DNA from: Eubacterium sp.
Lineage (GTDB): Bacteria > Bacillota > Clostridia > Oscillospirales > Ruminococcaceae
NCBI GenBank assembly: GCA_022511265.1
Contig: JAFLRX010000006.1
Span: forward strand, 46,459-99,925
Direction of reading: 5' to 3'
DNA length: 53,467 nt
Part shown: in pieces, positions 7,554 through 16,200 of the stretch
Layout of the letters: every line of letters begins with the position of its first letter
How positions within the stretch are numbered: position 1 is the stretch's first letter
Translations under genes and position numbers: made by a program
Notes under the pieces: model-generated
Seen by the model: the letters and a program-made list of their open reading frames with translations, nothing else
The model's database searches: none
Told to the model about the DNA's origin: nothing

Positions 7554-7636
7554 ACGAACCCCCGCAAGAAATGTTCTTGCGGGGGTTCGTATATTATCAC
7601 AAAAACCCCCGAACGATTATGTCGTTCGGGGGTTTT
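7554..7636. terminator. Back-to-back terminators between convergent units
   Basis: Two perfect hairpins lie side by side. The first (7554-7570 with 7574-7590, loop ATG, 17-bp stem) follows the diguanylate cyclase on the + strand. The second (7602-7616 with 7622-7636, 15-bp stem) is followed by T5 on the minus strand and ends the opp operon. Both stems contain runs of five C/G. Confidence 0.88.
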
Positions 7637-7638
7637 AA

Positions 7639-7911
7639 TCACGTCCAAATAAGCAGCATCAAAAGCACTATCAAGCCCAGTCCTACTATGAACGCCAACG
7701 CGATAAGCAGTGCGGAGGATAATGCCCCCAGCACATACATTTTGCGCTCGTCATTGCTGAAGCTGAACTCGCTGCTGTCCTTTTCGGATTTTTCTGGTTT
7801 TTCGTTTTCGGATTGTTTCCGCTTGAATGAGAACGGCTGCGCCTGATATGTTCCGCTCATATCGGCGATGGTGCGGCCGTCATCGTCATCATAAACCTTT
7901 TTCCGTGCCAT
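7639..7911 (-). CDS. Small membrane protein at the end of the opp operon
   Basis: This 90-residue protein has an acidic and lysine-rich front half (residues 1-58, including KRKQSENEKPEKSEKDSS) and one or two hydrophobic segments at the C terminus (ALLIALAFIVGLGLIVLLMLLIW). Its ATG overlaps the oppF stop as TAATG, so translation is coupled to the transporter ATPase. The layout suggests a cytoplasmic tail on a membrane anchor. No family was recognised. A helper or regulator of the peptide transporter is possible from position alone. Confidence 0.75.
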   Translation of the reverse strand: MARKKVYDDDDGRTIADMSGTYQAQPFSFKRKQSENEKPEKSEKDSSEFSFSNDERKMYVLGALSSALLIALAFIVGLGLIVLLMLLIWT

Positions 7912-9068
7912 TACTCATCGTAAAGGTGGCATACCACAAAGTGTCCCGGCTCGACTTCCTTTTGTGCGGGCACCTCCTGCTTGCACCGCTCGGTGCAGTG
8001 CGGGCAGCGGGTATGGAATTTACAACCCGTGGGCGGATTGGCAGGGGAGGGTATAGAGCCCTCAAGCACTATTCTGTTCATGCGTACTCCGGGGTCGGGT
8101 ATGGGTATCGCGGAAAACAGCGCCTTGGTATAGGGGTGCAGCGGATTTTTGAATATATCCGCGGTCTCACCGTACTCTACCAGGCTGCCCAGATACATTA
8201 CGCCGACGGTGTCGGAGATATGCTCTACCACCGACAGGTCGTGAGAAATGAACAGGTAAGTCAGCTTGTACTTTTCCTGCAAGTCCTTCAGCAGGTTGAT
8301 TATCTGAGCCTGAATGGACACGTCCAGTGCGGATACCGGCTCGTCACATACCACGAACTCAGGGTTGAGCGCCAAAGCGCGCGCAATGCATATACGCTGG
8401 CGCTGACCGCCGGAAAACTCATGCGGATAGCGGTCCTTATGGAAAGGCTGCAGTCCGCAATTATCCATTACCTGATCTATATAATCGTTAAACTCTGCCT
8501 TGGGTACCAGCTTATGCTCGCGTACCGCCTCGCCGATTATTTCGCCGACAGGCAGACGAGGGGACAGGCTGGAAAACGGGTCTTGGAATATTATCTGCAT
8601 CTTGGTGCGCAGTGCGCGCATCTGCTTTGTGTCGAGATCATATACCTCCTGACCGTTAAACAGCACCTGTCCATCGGTCTTTTCGCCCGACAGTCTCAGT
8701 ATTGTACGTCCGGTGGTGGTCTTGCCGCAGCCGGACTCTCCTACGAGACCCATTGTAGTACCGCGCTTGAGATTGAAGGTAACGCCGTCAACCGCCTTAA
8801 CGTAACCGACTGTCTTGGATACCATACCGCCCTTTATCGGGAAGTACTTTTTCAGCTGGTTTACCATCAGTATATACTTATCATCATAGGTGACGGGAGT
8901 ATATTGACCTTTTTCAAGCACGGTTTTGCCTTGCTTTGCTACTTTCTTGGCTTCATCTGCCTGAGCGTTTTTCTCAAGACGCTCTTTGCGCAGCTCGTTG
9001 TCTTTCTTCAAAGCCTCTTCGCCGGTGCGCTTGTTTCTGGCTACGCCCTCTGCAAGTCCTCTGGACAT
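7911..9068 (-). CDS. oppF: Oligopeptide ABC transporter ATP-binding protein OppF
   Basis: This is a 385-residue ABC ATPase that drives peptide import. Walker A is GESGCGKTT, the signature is [15 protein letters not shown], Walker B is [13 protein letters not shown], and the C-terminal oligopeptide extension carries the Cys-rich block [14 protein letters not shown], which in this family can bind an iron-sulfur cluster. The Opp/Dpp F subunit hallmark, a C-terminal HPYTKAL...PIPDP segment, is present. An unusual N-terminal extension of about 65 residues is rich in Lys, Arg and Glu and probably helical. Its start overlaps the oppD stop as TAATG, and its own stop overlaps the next gene the same way. 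Confidence 0.93.
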   Translation of the reverse strand: MSRGLAEGVARNKRTGEEALKKDNELRKERLEKNAQADEAKKVAKQGKTVLEKGQYTPVTYDDKYILMVNQLKKYFPIKGGMVSKTVGYVKAVDGVTFNLKRGTTMGLVGESGCGKTTTGRTILRLSGEKTDGQVLFNGQEVYDLDTKQMRALRTKMQIIFQDPFSSLSPRLPVGEIIGEAVREHKLVPKAEFNDYIDQVMDNCGLQPFHKDRYPHEFSGGQRQRICIARALALNPEFVVCDEPVSALDVSIQAQIINLLKDLQEKYKLTYLFISHDLSVVEHISDTVGVMYLGSLVEYGETADIFKNPLHPYTKALFSAIPIPDPGVRMNRIVLEGSIPSPANPPTGCKFHTRCPHCTERCKQEVPAQKEVEPGHFVVCHLYDE

Positions 9069-10228
9069 TACTCCTCGCCTCCTTCCTTTTTACCGCCTTC
9101 GGTATAACGGTAGCAGGATACCTTATGAGTTTCCGACAGGCTTATCTCCTTGGGATACTCTCCGCTGCACTGTTCGGTACACATATCACAGCGGTCCTTG
9201 AAATAGCAATAGTCGGGCATATTGATGGGGTTAGGCACCTTGCCGGGGATAGAATAAAGCTTATCCACCTGCTTGCCGACAACCGGCTTGGACGCCATAA
9301 GTCCGATAGTGTAGGGATGAGAGGGGTGATAGAATATATCGTCCGCCGTACCCTTTTCCACTACACGACCCGCGTACATTACCACAACGTAATCCGCCAT
9401 CTCGGCGATAACGCCGAGGTCGTGGGTGATAAACATTATCGAAGAGTTTATCTTATCTTTAAGGTTACGCAGCAGATCCAGCACCTGCGCCTGGATAGTA
9501 ACGTCAAGCGCGGTGGTGGGCTCGTCCGCGATGATTATTCTCGGGTTGCAGGCAAGCGCCATAGCTATCATTACACGCTGGCGCATACCGCCGGACAGCT
9601 CATGGGGGTACATTCTGTACACACCCTCGCTGTTGGCGATGCCAACCATTTCCAGCAGCTCGATGGTGCGCTTTTTGATGTCTTCCTTGCTCTTGCCGTC
9701 GCCGTCGTGGAGAGAGATAACCTCATCAAGCTGTGCGCCTATTCTGAACACGGGGTTCAGCGAGGTCATCGGCTCTTGGAATATCATCGACACAAAGTTG
9801 CCGCGCAGCTTTTGCAGCTGTACGTCAGGCATCTTGGTAACGTCGTACGCCTTGTCGTCGAGGTTTATTCTTATCGCACCCTCTACCACCTGTCCCTGAG
9901 GACGCTGCAGCAGCTGCATCAGCGACAGACTGGTAACGGATTTACCGCAGCCGGACTCGCCGACTACGCCGACGGTCTTGCCTATCGGCACCTCGAACGA
10001 AACTCCGTCAACGCTCTTTACCACGCCTGCGTCGGTGAAGAAGTAGGTGTGCAGATTGTCAAACTCAACTGCGTTGTTTTTATCCCGCATTTCGGTAAGG
10101 TACTCGCTCTCGGGAACCTTTTTACGCTTGCGCTTTTTTTCCATTTTAGCGGTGATCTTGCGGTTTTCACGGGATATTCTGCGCGATTCTCTGGCGGAGA
10201 GATAGCCCTCCGGTTTATTTTTAGCCAT
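9068..10228 (-). CDS. oppD: Oligopeptide ABC transporter ATP-binding protein OppD
   Basis: This is a 386-residue ABC ATPase, partner of OppF in the heterodimeric motor of the peptide importer. It has Walker A GESGCGKSVTS, the Q-loop FQEPMTSLNPVF, signature LSGGMRQRVMIAMAL, Walker B RIIIADEPTTALD and the H-loop FITHDL. The C-terminal Cys block CYFKDRCDMCTEQC parallels that of OppF. A strongly basic N-terminal stretch of about 55 residues (EKKRKRKK near residue 30) precedes the ABC domain and is absent from the usual OppD. It sits 17 bp after oppC and overlaps oppF by one base. Confidence 0.93.
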   Translation of the reverse strand: MAKNKPEGYLSARESRRISRENRKITAKMEKKRKRKKVPESEYLTEMRDKNNAVEFDNLHTYFFTDAGVVKSVDGVSFEVPIGKTVGVVGESGCGKSVTSLSLMQLLQRPQGQVVEGAIRINLDDKAYDVTKMPDVQLQKLRGNFVSMIFQEPMTSLNPVFRIGAQLDEVISLHDGDGKSKEDIKKRTIELLEMVGIANSEGVYRMYPHELSGGMRQRVMIAMALACNPRIIIADEPTTALDVTIQAQVLDLLRNLKDKINSSIMFITHDLGVIAEMADYVVVMYAGRVVEKGTADDIFYHPSHPYTIGLMASKPVVGKQVDKLYSIPGKVPNPINMPDYCYFKDRCDMCTEQCSGEYPKEISLSETHKVSCYRYTEGGKKEGGEE

Positions 10229-10244
10229 GTTCTCTCCTCCTTCC

Positions 10245-11801
10245 TTATCGCTTCATTCTGGGGTCAAACGCGTCGCGAAGTCCGTCGCCGACAAAGTTAA
10301 AGCCCAGAACCGCAACAAGCAGGCATATGCCCGCAGGTATCCATACAAACCAGTATGTAGTCATTACATAAGAGGTGTTTACGTCGGAGATTATATTACC
10401 CCAAGACGCGAACGGGAACTTTACGCCCACTCCAAGGAATGACAGCGTAGCCTCGGTCAGTATGGTAGAGCCCAGACCCATCGTGCATATAACGATAAGC
10501 TGAGGAATTACGTTAGGTATAAGATGGCGGAATATTCGGCGTGACGCCCTGATACCGCATGCCTCGGTGGCGGTCATAAATTCCTGCTCTCTGAGTGAGA
10601 GTATCTGTCCGCGTACCAGACGCGCGATACCTGCCCAGCCCAGTATACCGAGTATCAGCATCAGCAGCAGCATTCTCAGCTGCGGGTCGACGTTGGAGTT
10701 ATCCATTGCCGCACCCAGGATAATGATTATCGGCATAGAGGGGATACAGTAGAATATATCTACCAGACGCATGATAAGGTTGTCCACCCAGCCGCCGAAA
10801 TATCCTGCGATACCGCCCATTATAACGCCCAGTACTGTCTCAATGATAACTACTATAAAGCCGATTATCAGTGAAACTCTGCCGCCGTACATAAGACGTG
10901 TCAGTACGTCCATACCGCTGCCGTCAGTACCCAGCCAATGCTCTCCGGAGGGGGAGGCGTACTGGTCGTAGATGTAGGTGGGTGTGCTTTGCTGTATAGC
11001 CCATACCTGTGTGGAGGCGTTGTACACTATCTTGTATACATGCTCGCCTTCCTCATCGGTGTCTATAAACTCTTCGTCGCCTGCGTCTATCGCTTCTTCA
11101 AGTCTTTCCTTGAATTCACGGGTAGGCACGATGTCAGGCAATGCCGCCTGTACTACAAAACGGCTGAGATATGCGATGACCTCGCTGCCGTCTATTACGT
11201 TTCCGTCCTCGTCAAGGGTATAACTCTTGCCGTCTGCGGTAAATGTACCCTCGCCGTTGGCGTTTGCCAACAGGGCTGCGCGTTTTACCTCGAAAGAAGG
11301 CTCTGCCGCGCCGTCGGCGGTGTTTACGATATCCTTATAAGCAATTGCGACAATGGTATCGCCCTGATATATCTCGGCGAAATCCTCACCGCTGATCTTA
11401 TATGAATATTTAACTTTCTTACTGTCTTCAAATTCTTCTTTACCGCTCTGATAAGCGCTGATAAACTTTGCGCGCAATATCGTGCTGAAGTCCTGTCCGT
11501 CAGCCACCGCATAACGGAAATCCTCGTTCTTGGTGACGTTGACGTAGTCCTTCATCTGTTCTTCATAGGTATAGAACTGTTCCGCCTCGCCGTAGGGAAC
11601 AATGAGACCGCCTAAGAACGAGAACGCGAACATGAATATCAGCATTACAAGACCGACTATTGCAAGGCGGTTTCTGAAAAATCGCTTTGCAACCAGCGCG
11701 CCGGGTGACAGCACCTTTACGCGGCGGTCGTCATTGAGGGAATACTGCTCCTGCCCGTCTTTGTTGTCGGGCTGTTGGTTTAATTTCTTTTCATCAGCCA
11801 T
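10245..11801 (-). CDS. oppC: Oligopeptide ABC transporter permease OppC with a large inserted domain
   Basis: This permease has 518 residues, against roughly 300 for ordinary OppC. A first membrane segment near residues 40-65 (LAIVGLVMLIFMFAFSFLGGL) is followed by an insert of roughly 200 hydrophilic residues (about 75-285) before the conserved HWLGTDGSGMDVLTRLMYGGRVSL block. The usual five-helix permease core, with the EAA-type loop EACGIRASRRIFRHLIPNVI, then follows. By topology the insert lies outside the cell, where it could contact the substrate-binding lipoprotein or the wall. The first about 35 residues are a hydrophilic cytoplasmic tail. Spacing to oppB is 12 bp. Confidence 0.92.
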   Translation of the reverse strand: MADEKKLNQQPDNKDGQEQYSLNDDRRVKVLSPGALVAKRFFRNRLAIVGLVMLIFMFAFSFLGGLIVPYGEAEQFYTYEEQMKDYVNVTKNEDFRYAVADGQDFSTILRAKFISAYQSGKEEFEDSKKVKYSYKISGEDFAEIYQGDTIVAIAYKDIVNTADGAAEPSFEVKRAALLANANGEGTFTADGKSYTLDEDGNVIDGSEVIAYLSRFVVQAALPDIVPTREFKERLEEAIDAGDEEFIDTDEEGEHVYKIVYNASTQVWAIQQSTPTYIYDQYASPSGEHWLGTDGSGMDVLTRLMYGGRVSLIIGFIVVIIETVLGVIMGGIAGYFGGWVDNLIMRLVDIFYCIPSMPIIIILGAAMDNSNVDPQLRMLLLMLILGILGWAGIARLVRGQILSLREQEFMTATEACGIRASRRIFRHLIPNVIPQLIVICTMGLGSTILTEATLSFLGVGVKFPFASWGNIISDVNTSYVMTTYWFVWIPAGICLLVAVLGFNFVGDGLRDAFDPRMKR

Positions 11802-11813
11802 GTTTTCCCCTCC

Positions 11814-12800
11814 TTACGCCACACGCACGCGCGGGTCTACCACGGCGTACAGAATATCGGAAATCAGATTTCCTGCCAGTGTCAGCACTGCGATAAATGT
11901 CATATAGAACATGGAGAACGGTATATCACCGACTACCATTGCCTGATATGAAACATAGCCGATACCGTTTATCGCGAACAGTGTCTCGGTGATTAACGCG
12001 CCGGAGAACAGACCCGGCAGAGAGCCGCCCACGATAGTAACAAGCGGGATAAGAGTATTGCGGAACGCATGCTTGTATATTACCTTGCCCTCGCTCAGAC
12101 CCTTTGCACGCGCGGTGCGTATGTAATCGGCGTTAAGCACCTCCAGCATATTGGTCCTTGTATAACGCATGGTAGAGCCGACCGAAACCAATACCAGCAC
12201 CACCAGCGGCAGCACCATATGATGCGCCATATCTAATAGTTTTCCGAAATCATCCAACTGGGCAAAATTACGTCCTACCATTCCGTGCGTGTCAAACCAT
12301 CCCAGATTTACCGCGAAGATAAGCTTCAACACGGTGGCAAAAAAGAACGTCGGCAGTGAAATACCGACCAATGCGCCTGCGGAGATCGCATAATCGGTCT
12401 TAGAATACTGCTTGGTAGCGGCAATGATGCCGAGCGGTATCGCGATAATAAGCTCCAGCACCAGAGAAATGGCGCCGAGTATAAACGAAACCCATATACA
12501 GTCGGCAAACTTGTCTACTACGGGTATGGTGTACTTCCAGCTGTCGCCGAAATTTCCTGTGACGAAATCTCCCAGCCAGCCGAAATAACCTGTAACTATA
12601 TCCTTGTCCAGTCCGTACGACGCGTTAAGCTGTTCAAGCCATTCTTCATAAGGCTTGGCGCCCTGTCCCTGCGATAGACGTATCGCCATGGATTCTACAT
12701 AAGACGAGGGCAGGCAGCGCATTACAGCATAAATAATAAAAGTGGTGCAGAAAAGTATCAGGATAGATAACAGGATACGCTTGATTATAAAATTGCGCAA
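11814..12800 (-). CDS. oppB: Oligopeptide ABC transporter permease OppB
   Basis: The 328-residue membrane permease has the standard OppB/DppB architecture: an N-terminal helix (ILLSILILFCTTFIIYAVM), the conserved MRCLPSS... segment, and the EAA loop RTARAKGLSEGKVIYKHAFRNTLIPLVT that meets the ATPases, closing with AVVDPRVRVA. It forms the membrane channel with OppC. It lies 113 bp downstream of the binding-protein gene, with two hairpins in the gap that could lower expression of the membrane genes relative to the binding protein. Confidence 0.94.
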   Translation of the reverse strand: MRNFIIKRILLSILILFCTTFIIYAVMRCLPSSYVESMAIRLSQGQGAKPYEEWLEQLNASYGLDKDIVTGYFGWLGDFVTGNFGDSWKYTIPVVDKFADCIWVSFILGAISLVLELIIAIPLGIIAATKQYSKTDYAISAGALVGISLPTFFFATVLKLIFAVNLGWFDTHGMVGRNFAQLDDFGKLLDMAHHMVLPLVVLVLVSVGSTMRYTRTNMLEVLNADYIRTARAKGLSEGKVIYKHAFRNTLIPLVTIVGGSLPGLFSGALITETLFAINGIGYVSYQAMVVGDIPFSMFYMTFIAVLTLAGNLISDILYAVVDPRVRVA

Positions 12801-12830
12801 GTGCAGACCACTCCTTTCATATATGCATCA

Positions 12831-12891
12831 CAGGCTGTCAAACCTGACGGTTCGACAGCCTGCTCAGACATATCACCGTTTTTTAGCGGTG
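12831..12891 (-). promoter_or_regulatory. Two hairpins between oppA and oppB
   Basis: CAGGCTGTC/GACAGCCTG (12831-12839 with 12854-12862) and CACCG/CGGTG (12874-12878 with 12887-12891) form stem-loops between the binding-protein and permease genes. Neither is followed by a clear T tract on the minus strand. They look like mRNA-processing or partial-termination structures that let oppA be made in excess. Confidence 0.6.
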
Positions 12892-12913
12892 TATAATTTA
12901 TTCGGTTTTAATC

Positions 12914-15277
12914 TCAGTTAAGCTCGAGATTATAAATCTCTGCGCCCCATCCGTAGTAAGGAGTCATATCAGCGGGCAGAGAGCTTACCTTTACACGCTC
13001 GGTAGAAACCAGTGTGCAGTCAGAACGCTGATAGATCGGAACCTCAACGCCCCAATCAAGGATTATCTCCATAGCTGCCTGATAGATAGCCTTTCTGGTG
13101 GTCTGATCGGTATGAGCACGACCCTCAAGGATAAGATCATCAAGGTCTGCATCGTTTATGCAGTAGTAGTTGGTTGTACCCTTGCTGTGATACAGCTGAT
13201 ACATATCCGGGTCAGAAGTGGACTGCCATGCGGCACACCACATATCAGCGTCGCCGGACTGATAAGACTGATACAGCTCGGAAGAGTTAGCGTAGTCATG
13301 TACTACCAGAGTGATGCCTATGCTCTTGAATGCTTCTTCAGCGTTCTTGAGCAGGAGGAAGGTCGGGTGGTCGCCGTTGCCGTTACCGCCGATCGCTACC
13401 TCATAGGAGAGATCCTGATGCTTGTCGTCCTTAGGAGCAGCGGTTACCTTGCCGTCCTTAACGGTAAAGCCTGCAGCCTCGAAATAACCGAGAGCAGCCT
13501 TGAGTGCAGCGTCATACTTAGCGCTTGCGTCCATATCGGAGGTGTAGATGGGGTTGCCGTCTACATCTACAGAGTAAGCAATCTGATATCCGTCATCGGT
13601 CACCTGAGGAGCAGCCCAAGAGGTGTTGGAGATAGGATAGTTGATAACGCTTGCAGTACCCTTGTAGTAAGAGTCGATTGCTTCGTCACGGTATGCTGCG
13701 AATACGGTAGCGAATGCCTTACGCATATTCTTGGATGCGTCGGAATCGGGCTTGTCAACCTTCATGTTATTAGCGGAAAGTGCGATATAACCGTATCCAC
13801 GGTAGTCTATAAGCTTGGTGGTAAGTACGGGACCTTCGAGGTCTTCAGTACCGTTGATGTCAGCAATCTGCTGCATTGCTTCGTTGTTGTAGCTGGGGTC
13901 AGCTATATCAAGTGTGCCGGACTGTACACCGGTGATCTTATCAGCCTCTGCGGACTCAAGGAAGTTCAGATGAGCAATCTTGGGAGCGCCGAGGAAGTAC
14001 TTGGGGTTAGAATCCATGTAAACAGTACCGTTTGCGTAGTTGTTGAATACGTATGCGCCTGCACCCATAGGAGTGGAGGTCTTGTCTCTTACGATAGAGA
14101 GGTCGCCCTTGGTAAAGCCGAACTTGCCGTTCTCATAATCGAACTGTGCGGGGTCGCCGTAGTAGTGAAGGGGAGCGATCGGCACGCCGAACTGATAAAT
14201 AGCAGATGCGTTGAGCGAGCTGGTGGTTACCTTCATGCTGTAGTCGCCGGTCTTTTCGATACCGCTTACGGTTGCAGCAGACTCACCGGTCTCAACGTTG
14301 GTGATGGGGTAGTTGTCGTATACATCATCATTGTTCATGTATTCTCTAAGAGTAACATCGCCGCCAATCTCATCTTCCATAGCGGAGAAGATCCAGTCAT
14401 AAGCAAAGCCTATTTCCAGAGCGAAATCCTTAACGGTTGCATCAGCTTCGAGCCAGTCGAAGCCCCAGTTAGCAGCGCATGCCGCAACAGAGCCGTCCTC
14501 AAAGCCCTCAGCCTTATCATAGCCGGCTGCCTGGCAGAGGTCAACGATATCCTGTGCGAAAGGTACAAGGCCGTCGTTTACAGCTGTCCAGAATGCCTTC
14601 TGCTCATCTTCGGTGAAGAAGGAGAAGTCGGTGTTGTCCTCGCCTGCCTCAGCGATAGCCACGGACAGGGTCACGTTGTTCTGACGGTATTCGTCAAGAC
14701 CTACGATCGGGATGGAGTACAGAGTAGCAGAGCCATCATAGGTAGGATCCATGAATACGTACATCGAGAAGATAACGTCGTCGATGGTTACCTTTTCGCC
14801 GTCGGAGAAGGTCATGTCATCACGCAGAGTGAAGTCATAGGTTACGGTTCCGTCGGAGTTCTCGGTAACAACGATGTCTGCGGGACCATAGTATGTATAG
14901 TCAGTACCGTTGTATGCGATGGTCTCACCCTCGATACCCTTGTAGATAACGCCGCCTACACGGTCGCTGGATATCAGGTAAACCTGGGTCATGTCAACGA
15001 TGTCGTTGTCGGATGCGCTTGCAGCGAAGAAGGGTGAGAATTTACCCTCAAGTCCCTGCTCTACAGATACTACCATAGTATCGTTGCCGGAAGGCTTGTT
15101 TTCGCCGCCGCCGGATGTTTCGTTGCTGGTGTCGTTGGGCTTGGTGCTGTCACCGATGTTTGCGCCTGAGGAAGTGTTTCCGTCAGAAGAAGTGCTCTCG
15201 GTGCTCTGGCATGCGGTAGCGGTAGCAGCCAAAGACAGTGCAACAAGCAACGACAAAAGCTTTTTGCTTTTTGTCAT
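12914..15277 (-). CDS. oppA: Oligopeptide-binding lipoprotein OppA (SBP family 5)
   Basis: The start at 15277 is set by AAGGAGGAAACAAAAA directly upstream; the open frame extends 50 codons further without a ribosome site. The 787-residue precursor has a lipoprotein signal ([19 protein letters not shown], lipid-bearing Cys at residue 23), a Ser/Thr/Asn/Gly-rich linker to about residue 65, and the family 5 fold: [27 protein letters not shown] early, a C-terminal lobe with [20 protein letters not shown]. It is longer than usual (about 550), with extra sequence at about residues 170-320. It captures peptides outside the membrane for the OppBCDF complex encoded immediately downstream. Confidence 0.93.
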   Translation of the reverse strand: MTKSKKLLSLLVALSLAATATACQSTESTSSDGNTSSGANIGDSTKPNDTSNETSGGGENKPSGNDTMVVSVEQGLEGKFSPFFAASASDNDIVDMTQVYLISSDRVGGVIYKGIEGETIAYNGTDYTYYGPADIVVTENSDGTVTYDFTLRDDMTFSDGEKVTIDDVIFSMYVFMDPTYDGSATLYSIPIVGLDEYRQNNVTLSVAIAEAGEDNTDFSFFTEDEQKAFWTAVNDGLVPFAQDIVDLCQAAGYDKAEGFEDGSVAACAANWGFDWLEADATVKDFALEIGFAYDWIFSAMEDEIGGDVTLREYMNNDDVYDNYPITNVETGESAATVSGIEKTGDYSMKVTTSSLNASAIYQFGVPIAPLHYYGDPAQFDYENGKFGFTKGDLSIVRDKTSTPMGAGAYVFNNYANGTVYMDSNPKYFLGAPKIAHLNFLESAEADKITGVQSGTLDIADPSYNNEAMQQIADINGTEDLEGPVLTTKLIDYRGYGYIALSANNMKVDKPDSDASKNMRKAFATVFAAYRDEAIDSYYKGTASVINYPISNTSWAAPQVTDDGYQIAYSVDVDGNPIYTSDMDASAKYDAALKAALGYFEAAGFTVKDGKVTAAPKDDKHQDLSYEVAIGGNGNGDHPTFLLLKNAEEAFKSIGITLVVHDYANSSELYQSYQSGDADMWCAAWQSTSDPDMYQLYHSKGTTNYYCINDADLDDLILEGRAHTDQTTRKAIYQAAMEIILDWGVEVPIYQRSDCTLVSTERVKVSSLPADMTPYYGWGAEIYNLELN

Positions 15278-15458
15278 TTTTTGTTTCCTCCTTAAAAGTA
15301 AATGAGCTTTTCCTTTACGGTCCTTCCGTAAAGGCTGCGGCGCTTTATAAACAGCCGCAAAATTATTTGCACTCTGCGTAAAATCAAATTTCACACATAA
15401 GTGTATAATATCTGTGTAAAACAACACTCGTTAACAGAGTGAACTTTTTTACCTTAAT

Positions 15459-15487
15459 ATTATATCAGAATTCTTTCTAAAAGTCAA
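15459..15487 (-). promoter_or_regulatory. Main promoter of the opp operon
   Basis: On the minus strand, TTGACT (15482-15487) and TATAAT (15459-15464) are separated by 17 bp. The untranslated leader runs for about 175 bases to the oppA start. It contains a strong 9-bp hairpin (15312-15320 with 15326-15334) and a 6-bp GC hairpin (15336-15341 with 15354-15359). No known aptamer was recognised in it. Confidence 0.85.
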
Positions 15488-15596
15488 TCTGTAATCGAAA
15501 AAAGGGGAAAATATGAAAGATATTTTATAAAACATGCAAAAATTGATATGAAAATCGGTTGAAACATTGACAAAATAACGAAAAAAACGGTAAAAA

Positions 15597-15627
15597 TCGG
15601 CAGCTGTCCCAAAAAGACAGCTGCCGA
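15597..15627 (-). terminator. Terminator after the peptidase/membrane protein unit
   Basis: A perfect 12-bp stem (15597-15608 with 15616-15627) is followed on the minus strand by TTTTT and then T7. It ends the minus-strand unit formed by the oligoendopeptidase and the small membrane protein. Confidence 0.88.
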
Positions 15628-15643
15628 TAATGTTGTATTTGTA

Positions 15644-16198
15644 TTATTTTTCTTTCTTTAGCCATTCCAGCTTGCGCTCAAAAAGCTTCCATATAATTGC
15701 CGCTATCAGCACCAAAATTTGCAATATCGGAAATGCCAAAGCTTCAAATACGCCGCAGCCGTCTGTCCCTTGGAGTATAACAAAAATCACTTCTCCTATT
15801 GCCGTTATACCGGACAGCACCGCCTGAAATACCGTCAGCCCGCCTAAGCGGACTATTGTGGCGTTGTATACGTATTCTTTCGGCTCGTCACCGTGATACC
15901 ACGCACGGCAGGCTGCCCACAGCAGCGCGATAGCGCAGACGAACTCCGCGGCATACGGCAGTATCACATAAAAGCTGTTGCGCATGCCCGGTGCCTGTAA
16001 CAGTCCGCAGCCCAAAGACATCAGCAATACCGCCGCGCCAAGAGCCAGCCGTATCACGGCAGACCTTTGCCAGCTTAATTTCTGCTCTTCGGCATATTTA
16101 TAATACCCGCCGATATAGCGATAGCCGCCCCCCGCGGACGGGACGTATAATTCCGCTTTGGCGGCTCTGCCGCGTTTTTTCTTTTGCTTATCTTCCAT
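15644..16198 (-). CDS. Conserved-type hypothetical membrane protein, four TM segments
   Basis: The 184-residue protein starts with a basic tail (EDKQKKKRGRAAK) and a Tyr/Gly-rich stretch (GGGYRYIGGYYKYAE). Four hydrophobic segments follow, near residues 48-67, 77-98, 113-141 and 150-169, and the end is again basic. It begins two bases after the oligoendopeptidase stop, so the two are co-transcribed and probably co-translated. No family or catalytic motif was recognised. Both termini are probably inside the cell. Confidence 0.75.
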   Translation of the reverse strand: MEDKQKKKRGRAAKAELYVPSAGGGYRYIGGYYKYAEEQKLSWQRSAVIRLALGAAVLLMSLGCGLLQAPGMRNSFYVILPYAAEFVCAIALLWAACRAWYHGDEPKEYVYNATIVRLGGLTVFQAVLSGITAIGEVIFVILQGTDGCGVFEALAFPILQILVLIAAIIWKLFERKLEWLKKEK

Positions 16199-16200
16199 AC

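Noticed and set aside
7827-10300. Long + strand frames of 426 and 454 residues opposite oppF and oppD
   Set aside because: They are antisense shadows of well-conserved ATPase genes and lack recognisable domains.
13112-15037. 641-residue + strand frame opposite oppA
   Set aside because: It mirrors the codon bias of the binding-protein gene; oppA has a signal peptide, RBS and family match, and this frame has none.
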